Assembly: GCA_029204225.1 (NCBI GenBank)
Contig: CM055103.1
Span: 46,162,611 to 46,226,610 of the forward strand
Source of the DNA: Diphasiastrum complanatum
Lineage: Eukaryota > Streptophyta > Lycopodiopsida > Lycopodiales > Lycopodiaceae
DNA length: 64,000 nucleotides
Reading direction: 5' to 3'
The position numbers were made by a program, and so were the translations under genes. Below the pieces are notes generated by a model. It did no database searches. It was not told where the DNA came from and saw only the letters and a program-made list of their open reading frames with translations. Positions within the stretch are counted from its first letter, which is position 1; every line of letters starts with the position of its first letter. This document shows positions 32,991 to 44,641 of this stretch, in pieces.

Positions 32991-33846
32991 TGGCAACTCT
33001 AAGCGAGAGTGTCCTTAATGAGTCAAGCAAATTGGAAGGTGCTGGCAACTATGCAGTTTGGAAATTCAAACTGAAGAACATTTTGATGGAAAAGGAGCTA
33101 TGAGAGATCGAAGAGACAAGGCCAGGTGAAGAGACAAGGCCAGCGATTGAAGAAGATCGGCGGGCATTTGATAGGAGAAAATGGAAAGCCCAGAATATCA
33201 TCAACTTATCAGTTAGAGATGTAATTATTCCCTATATTTCAGATTCAGAAGGACCAAAAGAAACGTGGGATCATTGAAGGCATTGTTTGAAACGACAAAT
33301 ACATCTCGAATGCTATTTCTGAAGATGAAGTTGCATACATTGCGGATGGATGATGGTGCAACTATTGCCGATCACATATTGAAGATCAAAGAGATCTGTG
33401 ACCAAGTAGCAGTAGTTGGAGAGCGAGTACAAGATCGTGAGATCGTGCAATTGACATTGAATAGTCTGAGTGAGTCACATCAGATGTTTGTGACGAGTAT
33501 AGCCACAAGAGAAAATCTTCCAACCTATGAAGAACTAGGTGGATTGCTTTTGCAAGAAGAGCAACGTCAAGAGAACTTGAATCATCGTAACAGGAGCTAT
33601 GATCAAGCTCTTGCAGTTAGAGGACGAGGTGGAAGATTTGGCCGTGGAAGGTATCAATCGAGAGGAGGAAACTCAAGCCGTGGATCATTTCAACAATTTC
33701 ATGAGCAAGTCAATGATAGTCCGAATCGAGGCAATTGGAATCAAGGCCAAGGTCAAGGACGCGACTATTCAAGACAAAATAAACTTGGAAATTGTAGGTA
33801 CTGCAACAAACTTGGCCACTGGGAACGTGAATGCTTCAAGAAATAG
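32991..33846 (+). pseudogene. Copia-P gag
   Basis: Starts ATG 32991 (ATLSESVLNESSKLEGAGNY, WKFKLKNILMEKEL) with a stop soon after and a frameshift near 33265, then an open stretch to the CCHC knuckle CRYCNKLGHWEREC near 33805. Basic Arg/Gly repeats (GRGGRFGRGRYQSRGG) precede the knuckle, typical of nucleic-acid-binding gag tails. No LTR or primer site precedes it: the 5' end of the element is missing. Confidence 0.85.
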
Positions 33847-33852
33847 AAGGAG

Positions 33853-35558
33853 ATGGAACAAAGAAAAGACAAATGGCAAGCGAGAGATTATGCTGATCAA
33901 CGTCAATTTGATGACTATTATTATGAAGACAATTATACTGATCAACATCAATACGATGATGATCAATATGAAGATGATACAGATGAGAGTTCAAAAATGT
34001 TCATTACAACATTAATGACAAGTGATGAAGCCAAGGATACCTGGTACATTGATAGTGGTGCATCCAAGCACATGACTTCAAGGAAAGAGTGGTTTTCAAA
34101 ACTCAAGGAAACTGACAATGGTGATGAAGTTGGACAAGATGATGGCAAATTGCTATCTGTTAAAGGAGTTGGAGTGGTAGCAGTGAAGCTAGCCAATGAG
34201 AAGATAAAACAGATAAGCAATGTGCAATATGTACCTGGCTTAGCTAACAATCTACTATCTGTTGGGATGATGGCTGATCAACAACTTAAGGTTGAGATCG
34301 ACAGTGACAAATGTCTTGTCAAATACATCAAGAATCACTACAAAGCGATTGCTATAGGAGCTAGAGTCAATGGAAATCGACTCTACAAATTGAATGCGAG
34401 ATCTTTTACTCAAGCTATGGTTAGCACTGTTGATAGTCGAAGTGATCTTTGGCATCAAAGGTTTGGTCATATCAGTGCTCAAAGCTTGCAAATCCTTAAA
34501 AGAGGTAGTCTAGTTGTTGGATTGCTTGATATCTCTTTTGAAGGAAAAATTTGTGAGGATTGCATTTTGGGAAAACAACATAGAGAGAGATTTTCGAAAG
34601 ATGGAGCGAGAAGAGCCAATGACATTCTTGATCTTGTTCATAGTGCTCTGTGTGGACCAATACAAACTAGGTCCATTAGTGGCTGTTACTATTTCATTAC
34701 ATTCATTGATGACTATAGTAGACATATCTGGATTTATTTCATAAGCAAGAAATCTAATGCTTTTGCCAAGTTTAAAGAGTTCAAGGTTCTAGTTGAAAAA
34801 CAAACAAGTTGTTATATTAAGACCCTTAGATCAGATGGTTGCGGTGAGTATTTTTCAACAGAGTTTATAAATTTCTGGAAGGATCAGGGGATCAAGAGAC
34901 AAACCACTACACCCTATTCACCACAACAGAACGGAGTCGCAGAATGGAAAAACAGATCCATTGTGGAGAGGGCTAGGGCAATGCTTAAGAGCAAGGTTTT
35001 GTCAAATACTTTCTGGGCAGAATCATGCAACATAGCTACTCATATCTTGAATCGGTGTCCTACGAAGTCCGTGGAGGGTAAGACACCTTACAAAGCTTTT
35101 ACTGGAAAGAAACCTAATGTTTCTCATTTACGAGTATTTAGTTGTGATGAGGCTGTTAAGTGTATTTTTCTTTGATATGATGAAAGAGCCAAGGCATACA
35201 GGATGTATGACATAGATGCACAAAAGATCGTGATTTCCAGAGATGCTACTTTTGATGAGATGGGTCAAAATGACCAAATAAAATTGACAATTGATCCCTT
35301 TGATGATAAAGCTAAAGTGCAAGTGAAGGAAGAAGTGTCGATATGGAAGAGCCAATGGAAAAAGATAGGGTCAATAATGAGATTCCTAGGAGAGTGCCTA
35401 AGTGGTACTTGTCAGTAACAAGTGATGCTAATAAGGGAGATACTCCCCAATCAAGTGAGCAGGGAAATCTTAGAAGATCAAGTAGAAATCAAAAACCTCC
35501 TACAAGATTAGAGATGAATCTAGCCCTAATGGGTTCTGTGCTCAAGGCTCAAGAATAA
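33853..35558 (+). pseudogene. Copia-P protease and integrase
   Basis: An open frame of 440 codons (33853-35175) followed by shifted pieces to 35558. An acidic Tyr-rich linker (QYDDDQYEDDTDESS) precedes the protease WYIDSGASKHMTS near residue 63. Then NVQYVPGLANNLLSVGMMAD, the zinc region LWHQRFGHISAQSL and CEDCILGKQHRERF, and the core FITFIDDYSRHIW, LRSDGCGEYFSTEF, PQQNGVAEWKNRS. The first catalytic Asp is lost (LVHSALCGP where Asp is expected). The C-terminus continues after a stop near 35173 (YRMYDIDAQKIVISRD). Inactive. Confidence 0.85.
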
Positions 35559-37101
35559 AAAACTTTTGATAAAGAAAAGGAGAACAAGGAGTGGCGTGAA
35601 GCTATGGAAACAGAAATGGAAGCTATAACGAAAAATAGGACGTGGAACTTGGTTGAGCTACCTGATGGTAAGATGCCTATCACTTGCAAATGGATATACA
35701 AGATCAAATATGAAGCTGATGGGCAACTCAACAAGTAGAAAGCACAGTTGATTGCGAGAGGATTTGAGCAGCAGGAAGGTATTGATTTTGAGGAAACCTT
35801 TGCACCCGTAGCTAAGATGGTAGCTATACGTTCTATCATTGCTATTTCTGCTTTCTATGGTTGGAAGATCTAGCAAATGGACGTTAAATCTGCTTTTCTT
35901 AATGGAGTGTTGGATGAAGAGGTGTACTTAGTACAACCTCAAGGATTTGTTGAGCCAGGGAGAGAGCATCTCGTTTGTAAGCTCAACAAAGCCATTTATG
36001 GATTGAAACAAGCACCACGAACATGGTACTCTTGCATTGATGAACACTTCAAGCAAAGGGGAAAGGTAAAGAGTGATGCTAATCCTAATCTTTACATTCT
36101 AAAGCAAGATTCAGATATAGTGTTCATTGTGTTGTATGTGGATGATTGATTATTACAGGAAGTAATGAGAGCTTAATTGATGAGATAAAATTAGATCTTT
36201 CCAATGCTTTTGACATGAGTGATCTAGGATTGATGCACTATTGTCTTGGCATTGAAGTATGGCAAAAGGAAGACATGGTCTTTCTTACACAAAGCAAATA
36301 TGCATGAGATTTGCTTTATAAGTTCAATATGCAGGATTGTAAGTCTTTGAGTACACCTATGGATGTCAACATGAAGCTTACTACATATGATGAATCTGAG
36401 AAAGTGGATGCTTATTTGTATAGACAGTTGGTGGGTAGTTTAATTTATTTGACACACACACGACCTGATATTTCTTATGCTATTGGTGTTGTTAGTCAAT
36501 TTATGCAAGATCCTAGTCAAGCACACTGGAAGTCTGCTAAACTTATTCTCAGATACATTCGAGGAACATTGCATTTTGGTTTGAAATATGATCAGCCTGA
36601 AGCGCCAATGTTGGTAGGTTATACAAATGTCTATTGGGTAGGTAATATTGATGATAGAAGATCTACCAGTGGTCATACATTCAGTTATGGTACAACTGCA
36701 ATTTCATGGAACAAAAAAAACAACCTACAGTAGCTTTGTCATCGACGGAAGCTGAATATCGAGGACTCAACAATGCTACACAAGAAGCGGTATGGTTACG
36801 AAGATTGCTTGTGGATTTAGGGCAACCACAGGTGGATGCGACTACTATATCTTGCGATAATCAAAGTTGCATGCACCTTGCCAAATATCCAGTTCTACAT
36901 GCTCAAACCAAGCACATCAGAATACACTACCATTTTGTTCGAGAGAAAATTCTTGATGGAGCCATTAATCTTGTTTTTTGTAAATCTGAAGATCAAATGG
37001 CAGATAGTTTTACTAAGTCATTAGGTAGATGTAAATTTGAGAGGTTTTGTACTCTATTAGGAATAGAAGAATTTAATTTTATCATTGAGGGAGAGTCTTA
37101 G
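35559..37101 (+). pseudogene. Copia-P reverse transcriptase and RNase H
   Basis: RT from about 35590 (WREAMETEMEAITKNRTWNL), with stops near 35737 and 35871, then MDVKSAFLNGVLDEEVYL, LNKAIYGLKQAPRTWYS and the active site VFIVLYVDD followed at once by a stop through a frameshift at 36148. RT continues at 36150-36733 (MHYCLGIEVWQKEDMVF, STPMDVNMKLTTYDES), and RNase H at 36706-37101 has SSTEAEYRGL, CDNQSCMHLAKYPVLHAQTK and an end FTKSLGRCKFERF. The polypurine tract GAGGGAGAG follows at 37087-37095. Confidence 0.85.
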
Positions 37102-37996
37102 AAATCAATGATACAATGATAAACTTCATTTATTGTTTACGAGGTACATTAATGTTGATAGTTGTGGCAAGCTGTGACCAGCTGTCATTAGTCGTAGGCT
37201 AGTCTATTAGTCTACTCATAGGGTTTCTCTCTCTATCAGGGGTTCAGAGTTTATTCGTACATTTTACATTTTGTATGAGTTAGGGTGATAGTGTGATTGT
37301 GTCTGTTCTTCTTCCGTCTTCTTGTGGTGATTGCTTATGGTGAATGCTTGATGTTGCATATATAATTCTTGGCAGTTCATATTCATACAATTTTAAGAAG
37401 CATTTGAATAGTTAGCTCTCTCTCTCTCTCTCTCAAGCCTACGAGCTTGAACACTCATGAGTATTCTAGCTCACTTCGTAGAGTTGTTTTAGAAATTGCT
37501 ATTGCGCTTACTGCCTATCAGCATTGCGCTTAATTCAGACTTTCATTTTAGCCGCTCAGAGATAGCATAGAGTACACGGCTTTGATCCGCAACTTATTGT
37601 AATCATTTACTTCTATTTCATTTTCATACCGAATCAATACTATCTTTCATTGCGTTCACCTTCGTCTCGGAATGTATGTGTTTCTATAGTTCTTTGCGAC
37701 TATTTATTTGTCTAGTAATTCATGACAAATTATTTGTCTAATAATTCAATGCATTATTGTTTGGCAACGTAATCACTATAGTACTGATGATTTCAAAGTT
37801 AGTTACTATAAGATCGAACATGATTTCTATCACTATTGTTTTGCTCGAAATTGAAAAGCGTAGTCATGCATAGAAAAAGAGGAAGATAGTTTATTCTGCT
37901 ACGCACGATAAGTTTTCTTTTTTGTCATTTGAATATTTTTCATTTGAGTTTGTTTTTTTTGAGTTCGACCTATCTTTCACACACCTCTTTCCGACA
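37096..37996 (+). repeat. 3' LTR of copia-P (~901 bp)
   Basis: Starts TCTTAGAAATCAATG directly after the polypurine tract (the first bases have drifted from TG) and ends TCTTTCCGACA. It is a distant homologue of the family-B LTRs and shares its last bases with copia-G. A CT microsatellite lies at 37412-37434. It is followed by copia-O coding sequence, so P inserted there. The 5' LTR is missing. Confidence 0.8.
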
Positions 37997-39345
37997 AAAA
38001 TGACATCTCGACCAGCAATTACTTTGTTAGTAGAAGAAATGTAAACCTTGTAGGCTTTCCTCACCTCACTATATCCAACAAAAATACCTTTCCTTGAAGA
38101 TGGATCCTCTTTGGCCCTATCATCAAGAGTAATGTTGACATAGCATGTGCATCCAAAGTTCTTAGAAAGTTGACACTCGCCCTCCTCTTGAATAGCATCT
38201 CAACAGGTGTCCTTCCATCCACAATAGCACTCGGCTACCTATTGCACAAGAGACTGGCACACAACAAAACTTGATCCCAAAATGGCTTATCAAGATTAGC
38301 ACTTAACCTCATGGCTTTAGCACTTTCACATAAAGTCCTATTCTTCCTTTCAGCCACTCCATTTTGTTGTGGGGTCCTTGGTGTTGTATACTCCCTCTTG
38401 ATCCTTGCTCATCGAAATTCCTTGAACTTGATAGATATGTACTCACCACCAGTGTCACTCCTTAAGCACTTGATCCTTGTGAAAAATTGGTTCTCCATTG
38501 CATTCTTGAACTTAACAAAGACATCATACACTTCATCTTTGTTCTTTAGTAGATAGATCCAACAAAATCTACTAAATTAATCAATGAAAGTTACATACAT
38601 CTTAGCTCCACTATTGCTAATTGCAGTAATTCCATGAATATCCGAATGTACAATTTGAAAAGGCTTTGTAAATCTAGATGTAGACCTAGTATAAGGTAGT
38701 CTATGTGACTTAGACAAAGCACAAGACTCACAAACATGATTGATGCCACTTAAGAGACTTGGAAGACCTATCAAAACCTTCTTTCTAGCCATTACCTCCA
38801 ATGACTTGAAGTTGAGGTGTCCCATCCATTTATGCCAAACCTCTTGAATAGGTATTTGCTCTCTTGAAACACATCCAACTTGGTTAGCAATAACACAAGC
38901 ATCTAGTTTGAACAAATTCCCTTGCCTTTTACCTTTTCCAATCAAGACATCCTTCCTTTTGGTCATATAAGCATCTCCATCAAACTCAACCTTGAGGCCT
39001 TTACTTAGCAATTGATTCACACTAAGCAAATTCTTGGTAATAGATGGAATAAACAAGACATCCTCCAAATGAACATGCCTTCTTGTAGAGAGAGAAATTG
39101 GAATTGTGCCAATCCCTTTTATTGCACACTCGCCATCATTTGGCTATGTAGACCACCCTCTTGTGATCTCTATATGACAACAAAGAAGTGAAATACTCTT
39201 TGTGAAAAGTCATGTGTGAACTTGCTCGACTATCAATCCACCATGAATCTAGTGTGAAGATTATTGAGATATTATCTTCCTATCTCGAGTTTGGGGCCAT
39301 GTCCATGGTGATTTCCACTAAAATTCATGTTGTACATAAAAGGAG
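37997..39345 (-). pseudogene. Copia-O protease and integrase remnant
   Basis: Minus-strand copia fragment. Protease region near 39240 (WWIDSRASSHMT, where the catalytic DSG reads DSR), then MEDVLFIPSITKNLLSVNQL, VWHKWMGHLNFKSLEVMARK, CESCALSKSHRLPY, the core VHSDIHGITAISNSG, LRSDTGGEYIS and PQQNGVAERKNRTLC, and the C-terminus with VGYSEVRKAYKVYISSTNKV. Several stops. It is cut on the left by the copia-P LTR and on the right by the copia-L LTR, so it is older than both. Confidence 0.85.
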
Positions 39346-39978
39346 TGTGAATTGAGCACATATCCTTCTAGTGTAGCTCGGATTTGAGTTAGATAGGTTC
39401 TATTTTGATGACATGCAGTAGTTTAGATAACATGCAAAGTCATACTATATGCATGCAAGCCACATGCAATCAGTGCAAGCAACATGCAAAGTAGTTCAGT
39501 GATCTACACATGTCTAGGTAGTTTTATGAGTTGATATGTAGTACATGCAACATACATGATGCAGTTACACATGTGGATCTCTGGTAGGTGAACAAGTTTT
39601 GTTAAGTGGACTTTCCATGCAACTCCACTGTAGGAATTTGAGTCTCTCATGTAGAGAAAGCTGGGCATGTTTTGCCATATTGTGAATATTGAGATTTTGG
39701 TGTTTTGGACTCATTCTCTCTCTATCCAAGCTATTCATGCTTGGTTTTCTCTCTCTACTCGAGAGCAACCTCTTTTTCCCATACTGAACACTTAGAATTT
39801 TTTCTGACATTCATTTCTCATACATAAGAGTTAGATTTTTTCATCAAATGTATGTCATTGTGCTCTTGCCTTAGATTTTTCAAGCATATTGTTCTTTGAT
39901 CAATCTTGTGCAATCACAACACCTCAGTAAGATCTTGTAAGGTGTGTGGTGAAGTTCACACATGCTAAAAACTTCACA
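39346..39978 (+). repeat. 5' LTR of copia-L (633 bp)
   Basis: TGTGAATTGAGC start and ACTTCACA end, TGTGAA/TTCACA termini. It shares the paired CTCTCTCTAYCC blocks (about 39716 and 39750) with the J and K LTRs. CACACGTGTG occurs at 40165, downstream in the leader. The second LTR was not found. Confidence 0.8.
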
Positions 39979-39990
39979 TGGTAGTAGAGC
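39979..39990 (+). other. Copia-L primer binding site (mutated)
   Basis: TGGTAGTAGAGC directly after the LTR: the Met-tRNA primer site with two substitutions. Together with the coding breaks it shows the copy is inactive. Confidence 0.75.
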
Positions 39991-40453
39991 TCAATGCTTT
40001 GAAGAGGTGAGGGTGTATACATCATATCATCAGTGTTTTTGCTTGTAGGAACTCGGATTTGGGAGAGGGATTCAAACTCGCTGAGAAACAAGCAATTTGA
40101 GGACCATAAGTGGATCAAATCAAGGCTGATCTGATCCAGCAGAGCTCTGTATGGACAAAGATCTCACACGTGTGAAATCAGCCCTCATTAATGAGTGCTA
40201 CTTTTCAAGGAATGATCCAAATTTGATGTTCTATAGCTTGTTGGATAGGTATTGAAGAGTAGAATGTGTTGCTCTTGTTTCTAAATCCATTTGATTTGTT
40301 TTTAGAAGAGTTTTAGGCAATTAGAGAGTTTGAGAGGGTACTCAACTCGTGGGATATGCCAAAGTGAACACACATCTGGCTTTTTCACCATTTTCATCAA
40401 TTTTCACTATCAATCAAGTAGAATTGGATAGAAGTGAGTGTTTTGAGGTCTTA

Positions 40454-40831
40454 CATTAGAAGAGTTTTGAGTTCCAAAAAGACTCTTTAAGAATTTGTGC
40501 AAGATGTCTTTTTTATTATAAAAATATTATGACACTAATACTTTTGACTTGCCATAACTTTTTAATCGTAGCTTAGAACTATGTCATGTAACATATCATT
40601 GGAAAGCCCTTGTCAAGCGCTTTCCAATGCATTAAACTTTGCAAGATTCAGACTTACCACTAAAAAATTATGTCATTTTTAGTATGGAATCAAAATATGG
40701 ACTCAAAAAGTTACGTTACGTAGATTTCAGATTTGAGTGTTTTGATTGGTCCATGTGTAAGAAAATTTTGAGAAAAAATATATAAAAAATCTTTACAAAG
40801 GGTATTTTTTGGATTTAGAACTCCTCTAATG
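40454..40831. mobile_element. MITE-like element, 378 bp, copy 2
   Basis: Reverse complement of the element at 3718-4094, with CATTAGAAGAG and CTCCTCTAATG ends. It is inserted in the copia-L leader. Flanks show no clear target duplication. No coding capacity. Confidence 0.85.
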
Positions 40832-41107
40832 GACTTTTCATTTCACACATATTACTGTGTTTGAGTTGAAAGTAAGTTCCTAGAGAGTTTATCAGTACTT
40901 TCAAACTCGTGGGAGAGATAGACTTCTTGCTTGCATGTGGTTCTTCTTTTGTGACTGAAGCAAGATCCAAATTCAAGATAGATTGATTTTGTGTTGAGAA
41001 TTTGTTCTCACATTTGTTGCTAGATTTCATAGGGTGGATCAACATCTATGTTAGATCCTAGATTGAGATAGCAACATTCTTTCAACATGTTACTATAATT
41101 TCTCATG

Positions 41108-41823
41108 AAGAAGATGTCTTCATCTGGTTCACATTTCTTAGAGCACAGTGAGAGATAACATCTTCCAACTATGCAATGTGGAAGATCAGAATGTAATCAT
41201 TATTGATTCTATAGGATGTAATGGATATTGTGCGTGGAGCTGAAGAAGAACCTGCTGCACCTAATGAAGCTGCAACATTTCACAAAAGAACCAGAATTGC
41301 CCTTCATTTTATAAAAATGAATGTTACCAATGAAGTGTTAAGAGAGATCAGCACATGCACCACTGCCAAGGAAGCTTGGGATACTCTAAAAACAATCTAA
41401 GAAATCAAAAATACTTCTAGATTGCTTACACTTAGAAACCAAATATCTCTAAGTTATCAGAGAGTAGATGAGAGTGTTTTATCATATGTCATGAGAGTTA
41501 AGGATCTTCATCAAGAGTTAGCTAGTATTAGTGATGCTCCTAAGAATACTGAACTTGTTCAAGTAGTCCTAAATGGACTGAGAGATGAGTATGACAATAT
41601 TGTGTAGACTTATGTTGTCAAAGAGGATCTTCCATCCTTGGAGACACTGCAAGGTGTTCTCATTGCTGAAGAAATCAGGCAAGAGAACAAGATGCTGAGG
41701 ATCAACAGACTTTTATTGAAAGATGGTGGAGATGACAAAGCACTCTTCATTAGAGACAAGTCAAGAGGCAAGGGCAAAGGACAACAACACTTCAAGAAGG
41801 AAAAAGCCAAAGAAGGAAAAGTT
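41108..41823 (+). pseudogene. Copia-L gag
   Basis: Starts ATG 41108 (MKKMSSSGSHFLEHSER) with a stop right after, then frameshifted gag pieces: TRIALHFIKMNVTNEVLREI near 41290, LTLRNQISLSYQRVDESVLS near 41425, AEEIRQENKMLRINRLLLKD near 41665 and FKKEKAKEGK near 41800. The CCHC knuckle and protease are missing. The frame passes directly into the gag-pre-integrase domain, an internal deletion. Family of copia-K by sequence. Confidence 0.8.
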
Positions 41824-43258
41824 GTTGGTCTACCAAAGATACTGTCAAAGGAGCTTCTACCTTGTGAAGCTTGTGTGCTGGCAAAGTCACACAAAAGGCC
41901 TTTTCCTAGATCAAGTATCAAGACAAAGCAACATTTGAACTTGTACACTCTGATGTTCATTTGTCATCAACTAAGAGAAAATGAGGAGCCAACTACTTTG
42001 TCTCTTTTGTAGATGATTATACAAGATATTCTTGGATCTATATGTTATTTTCAAAAGCCATGGTTTATGATGTTTTTCTTACTTTCAAAGCTTATGTAGA
42101 AAAGCAGTTTCCTTTCAAGTTGAAAGCTTTGAGAAGTGATAGTGGAGGAGAATACACTTCCAATAAGTTTAAAGACTTTTGTGAGAGAGAGGGTATTCAA
42201 AGAGAGTTTTCTTGTTCATATACTCCTCAGCAAAATGGAGTTGTTGAGAGAAAAAATAGAACTTTGTTTAAATGTGCAAAAGCCATTAGGCTAGAAGCTT
42301 CTCTGCCTAAAGAATTTTGGGGAGAGGCAGTTGCATGTGCAAACTATCTTTGTAATAGGCTTTCAAATATTGCAATAGGAAGAAAGACACCATTTGAGAT
42401 GTTGTATAAGAAAAAGCCTAAGGTAGATCATCTTAGGATTTTTGGCTGTGTATGCTTTGTGCATGTACCTCTAGAAACTAGGAAGAAGGAAGATCCTAGT
42501 GCTGTAAGAGGAATTTTTGTAGGATATATATCTACCAAAAAGGCATACAAAGTTTATACTGACAAGAATGTTGTTGGTAGAGATGTGATCTTCCATGAAG
42601 ATCAGAAGTTTAACTTGAATGATGCACAGGTCAATGAGTCTCATGCAAGGTCAATCATCAATCTTGATGTTGTTCAAGAAGAGGTGAGGCCAAGGCTTGA
42701 GGAGGAGCAAATTCCTACCACACCAAAAAGATCTACACGAGCAAGATCTGAGCCAAGTAGGCTCACATATGATGCTGAAGGAAGGCAAGTGGAAGGTGAA
42801 ACTTCCTATCATGCACTTTTTATATCTGATGAAGAGCTAAGGATGTTCAAGAAGCACTTCAATCCAAAAAGTGGGTTGAAGCAATGACCCAAAAGTTTGA
42901 AGCCTTGATGTCAGACAACACATGGGAGCTTGTGGAGCCACCAAACAACATGCATGTGATTGGATGTAAGTGGGTATTCAGAATCAAGTATAATCATGAT
43001 GGATCTATCAATAAGTATAAAGCAAGACTTTGTGACAAAGGCTACTCACAGATCAAAGGTCTTGACTATGAAGACACCTTTGCACCAGTTGCAAAGATGG
43101 TAAGAATTCGAATACTTATCTCTCTTGCATGTTTTCACAAATGGAGTATGTTCCAGCTTGATGTTTCTAAAGTATTTCTCAATGGTTACCTTGAGGAGGA
43201 AATTTACGTGGAGCAACCTCCAGGTTTTGTGAAGGAAGGTGATGAATCTAAAGTTTCC
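41824..43258 (+). pseudogene. Copia-L integrase and N-terminal RT
   Basis: The pre-integrase domain starts VVGLPKILSKELLPCEACVL, fused in frame to gag, with SHKRPFPRSSIKTKQHL. The frame breaks near 42010 and continues in 42042-42887 with LRSDSGGEYTSNKFKDFCER, PQQNGVVERKNRT (Glu present) and FGCVCFVHVPLETRKKEDPS. RT begins at 42884 (WELVEPPNNMHVIGCKWVFR, the ARLCDKGYSQIKGLDYEDTF block, FQLDVSKVFLNGYLEEEIYV) and stops abruptly at about 43256, where a reversed gag fragment begins. The YVDD region and RNase H are absent. Confidence 0.85.
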
Positions 43259-43689
43259 TTAATGCTCTCATCAATGCAAGTTAACTCATCATTCAATGCT
43301 TTCACTCTCAAAATAAAAGTATTTGGACTTTCTTCATTCTTTTGCAAACAAGAAAATATTTGTCTTCTTAGAGTCAACACTCTAGAAGTAGACTTGGATT
43401 CATAAAGCTTCTTTAATGAATCCCATGCATCCTTAGATGAAGTACTCTTACCAACCTCCTTGAGAAGCTCATTGCTAACATTCATCTTAATCATGTGTAG
43501 AGCCCTTTTGGCCCTCTTATTATACCTCATTTGATCTTGTTGTGTTGCTAGTCTCTCCTCCAAACCTACAACAATATCCAAAACATCATTCATCTCAAGA
43601 TGCGATTCCATCCTCATCTTCCACAATGAATAGCTACTTGAGGTAAGCCTATCATTGGCTTCCAACATGATGCCACTTGATGTTTCCAT
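43259..43689 (-). pseudogene. Copia-T gag N-terminal fragment
   Basis: Minus-strand gag starting at ATG 43689 (METSSGIMLEANDRLTSSSY), with WKMRMESHLEMNDVLDIVVG, ALHMIKMNVSNELLKEVGKS and LRVKALNDELTCIDESIKE. It ends at the inverted junction with copia-L at about 43258. About 143 codons are open. The gag type is that of the K/L/J family. No LTR attached. Confidence 0.8.
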
Positions 43690-43699
43690 GTAGCAATGA

Positions 43700-44059
43700 C
43701 CCGATCTTCTCAACAACTCAAAGTGGAAATTTAAGGACGATAAAGCTTTCGCGCTTATCATACTTAATATATCAGATACACAGATTGGACACATAGCTGA
43801 AGCTAAAATGTCAAGAGACGTTTGGGACATCTTGAACTCACTATATGACGTGAGAGACGTAACTACTAAGTTACATCTACGAAAAAAATTCTGCACATTT
43901 AAAATGTCTACTGGTGAATCTCTTTAGAGTCATATTAACCAGTTTAAGAATCTCTTGCAACATGTGGCCGTTGTCAGATCAGTCATAGATGATCAAGACA
44001 CAATTATGACATTGTTTTGAAGCTTTCCCTCTACATATGAGAACTGGGTAATGATCATA
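43700..44059 (+). pseudogene. Copia-G-type gag fragment (G3)
   Basis: A near copy of 22135-22480: SDTQIGHIAEAKMSRDVWDI, VRDVTTKLHLRKKFCTFKMS, INQFKNLLQHVAVVRSVIDD. Two stops. Truncated on the left by copia-T and on the right by the gypsy-M LTR (44060), so G3 is older than M. Confidence 0.85.
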
Positions 44060-44623
44060 TGTCATGTGTCAACCTTGGCATTCAAACATCTAATCCATTC
44101 ATTAAACATCAAATTACAGTGGAAGTGCAAAAAATCAAGAAAACTAGTCAAAAATCAAGAAAATAGCTAAAAGTAACAAAATTTCACCAAAATAGACAAA
44201 GTAAGATATCTTTATTCACGATTATTGATCATTCACAAGATAGGGGCCTGATTCTAGAGCATGATCATAGCTCTCATGTGATTTTAGGCACATGAACCAC
44301 TTTCTCCATCAAGAAAGCTCTCCAAGAGAAGCTCCAAGATCTTTTAAAACTCAAAATTATAAAATGAACAATAGTCTCCAAATTTAGCACGACCTCAGCT
44401 ATTTATAGTGGTCATTTGTGCCTCTAATATAAGTTTGGGGTCTTATTTGGCTAATTTGGGCCTTACAACCATTATTACAAGTCCGCTATTCACAAATATA
44501 GCGAGGTTGTTCGACCCACCTTATTAACTATCCTAATGACTAAATCTAGTCTACTTTAGCTCCATGGCCATATTTGGCAGTTCATTAGTAAGCTCATGGG
44601 CTAATTACATGCAGCACATGACA
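44060..44623 (-). repeat. 3' LTR of gypsy-M (564 bp)
   Basis: On the minus strand it starts TGTCATGTGCTGCATG and ends TTGACACATGACA, with inverted termini. A polypurine tract AAAGTAGGGGGAG (44624-44636) precedes it. A TATA box CTATAAATAG lies at 44399-44408 (minus). The 5-bp flank on the left is TCATA; the partner side was not found. Confidence 0.85.
44399..44408 (-). promoter_or_regulatory. TATA box in the gypsy-M LTR
   Basis: CTATAAATAG on the minus strand, about 215 bp from the LTR start, a plausible position for the U3 core promoter. Confidence 0.55.
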
Positions 44624-44641
44624 CTCCCCCTACTTTAAGCA

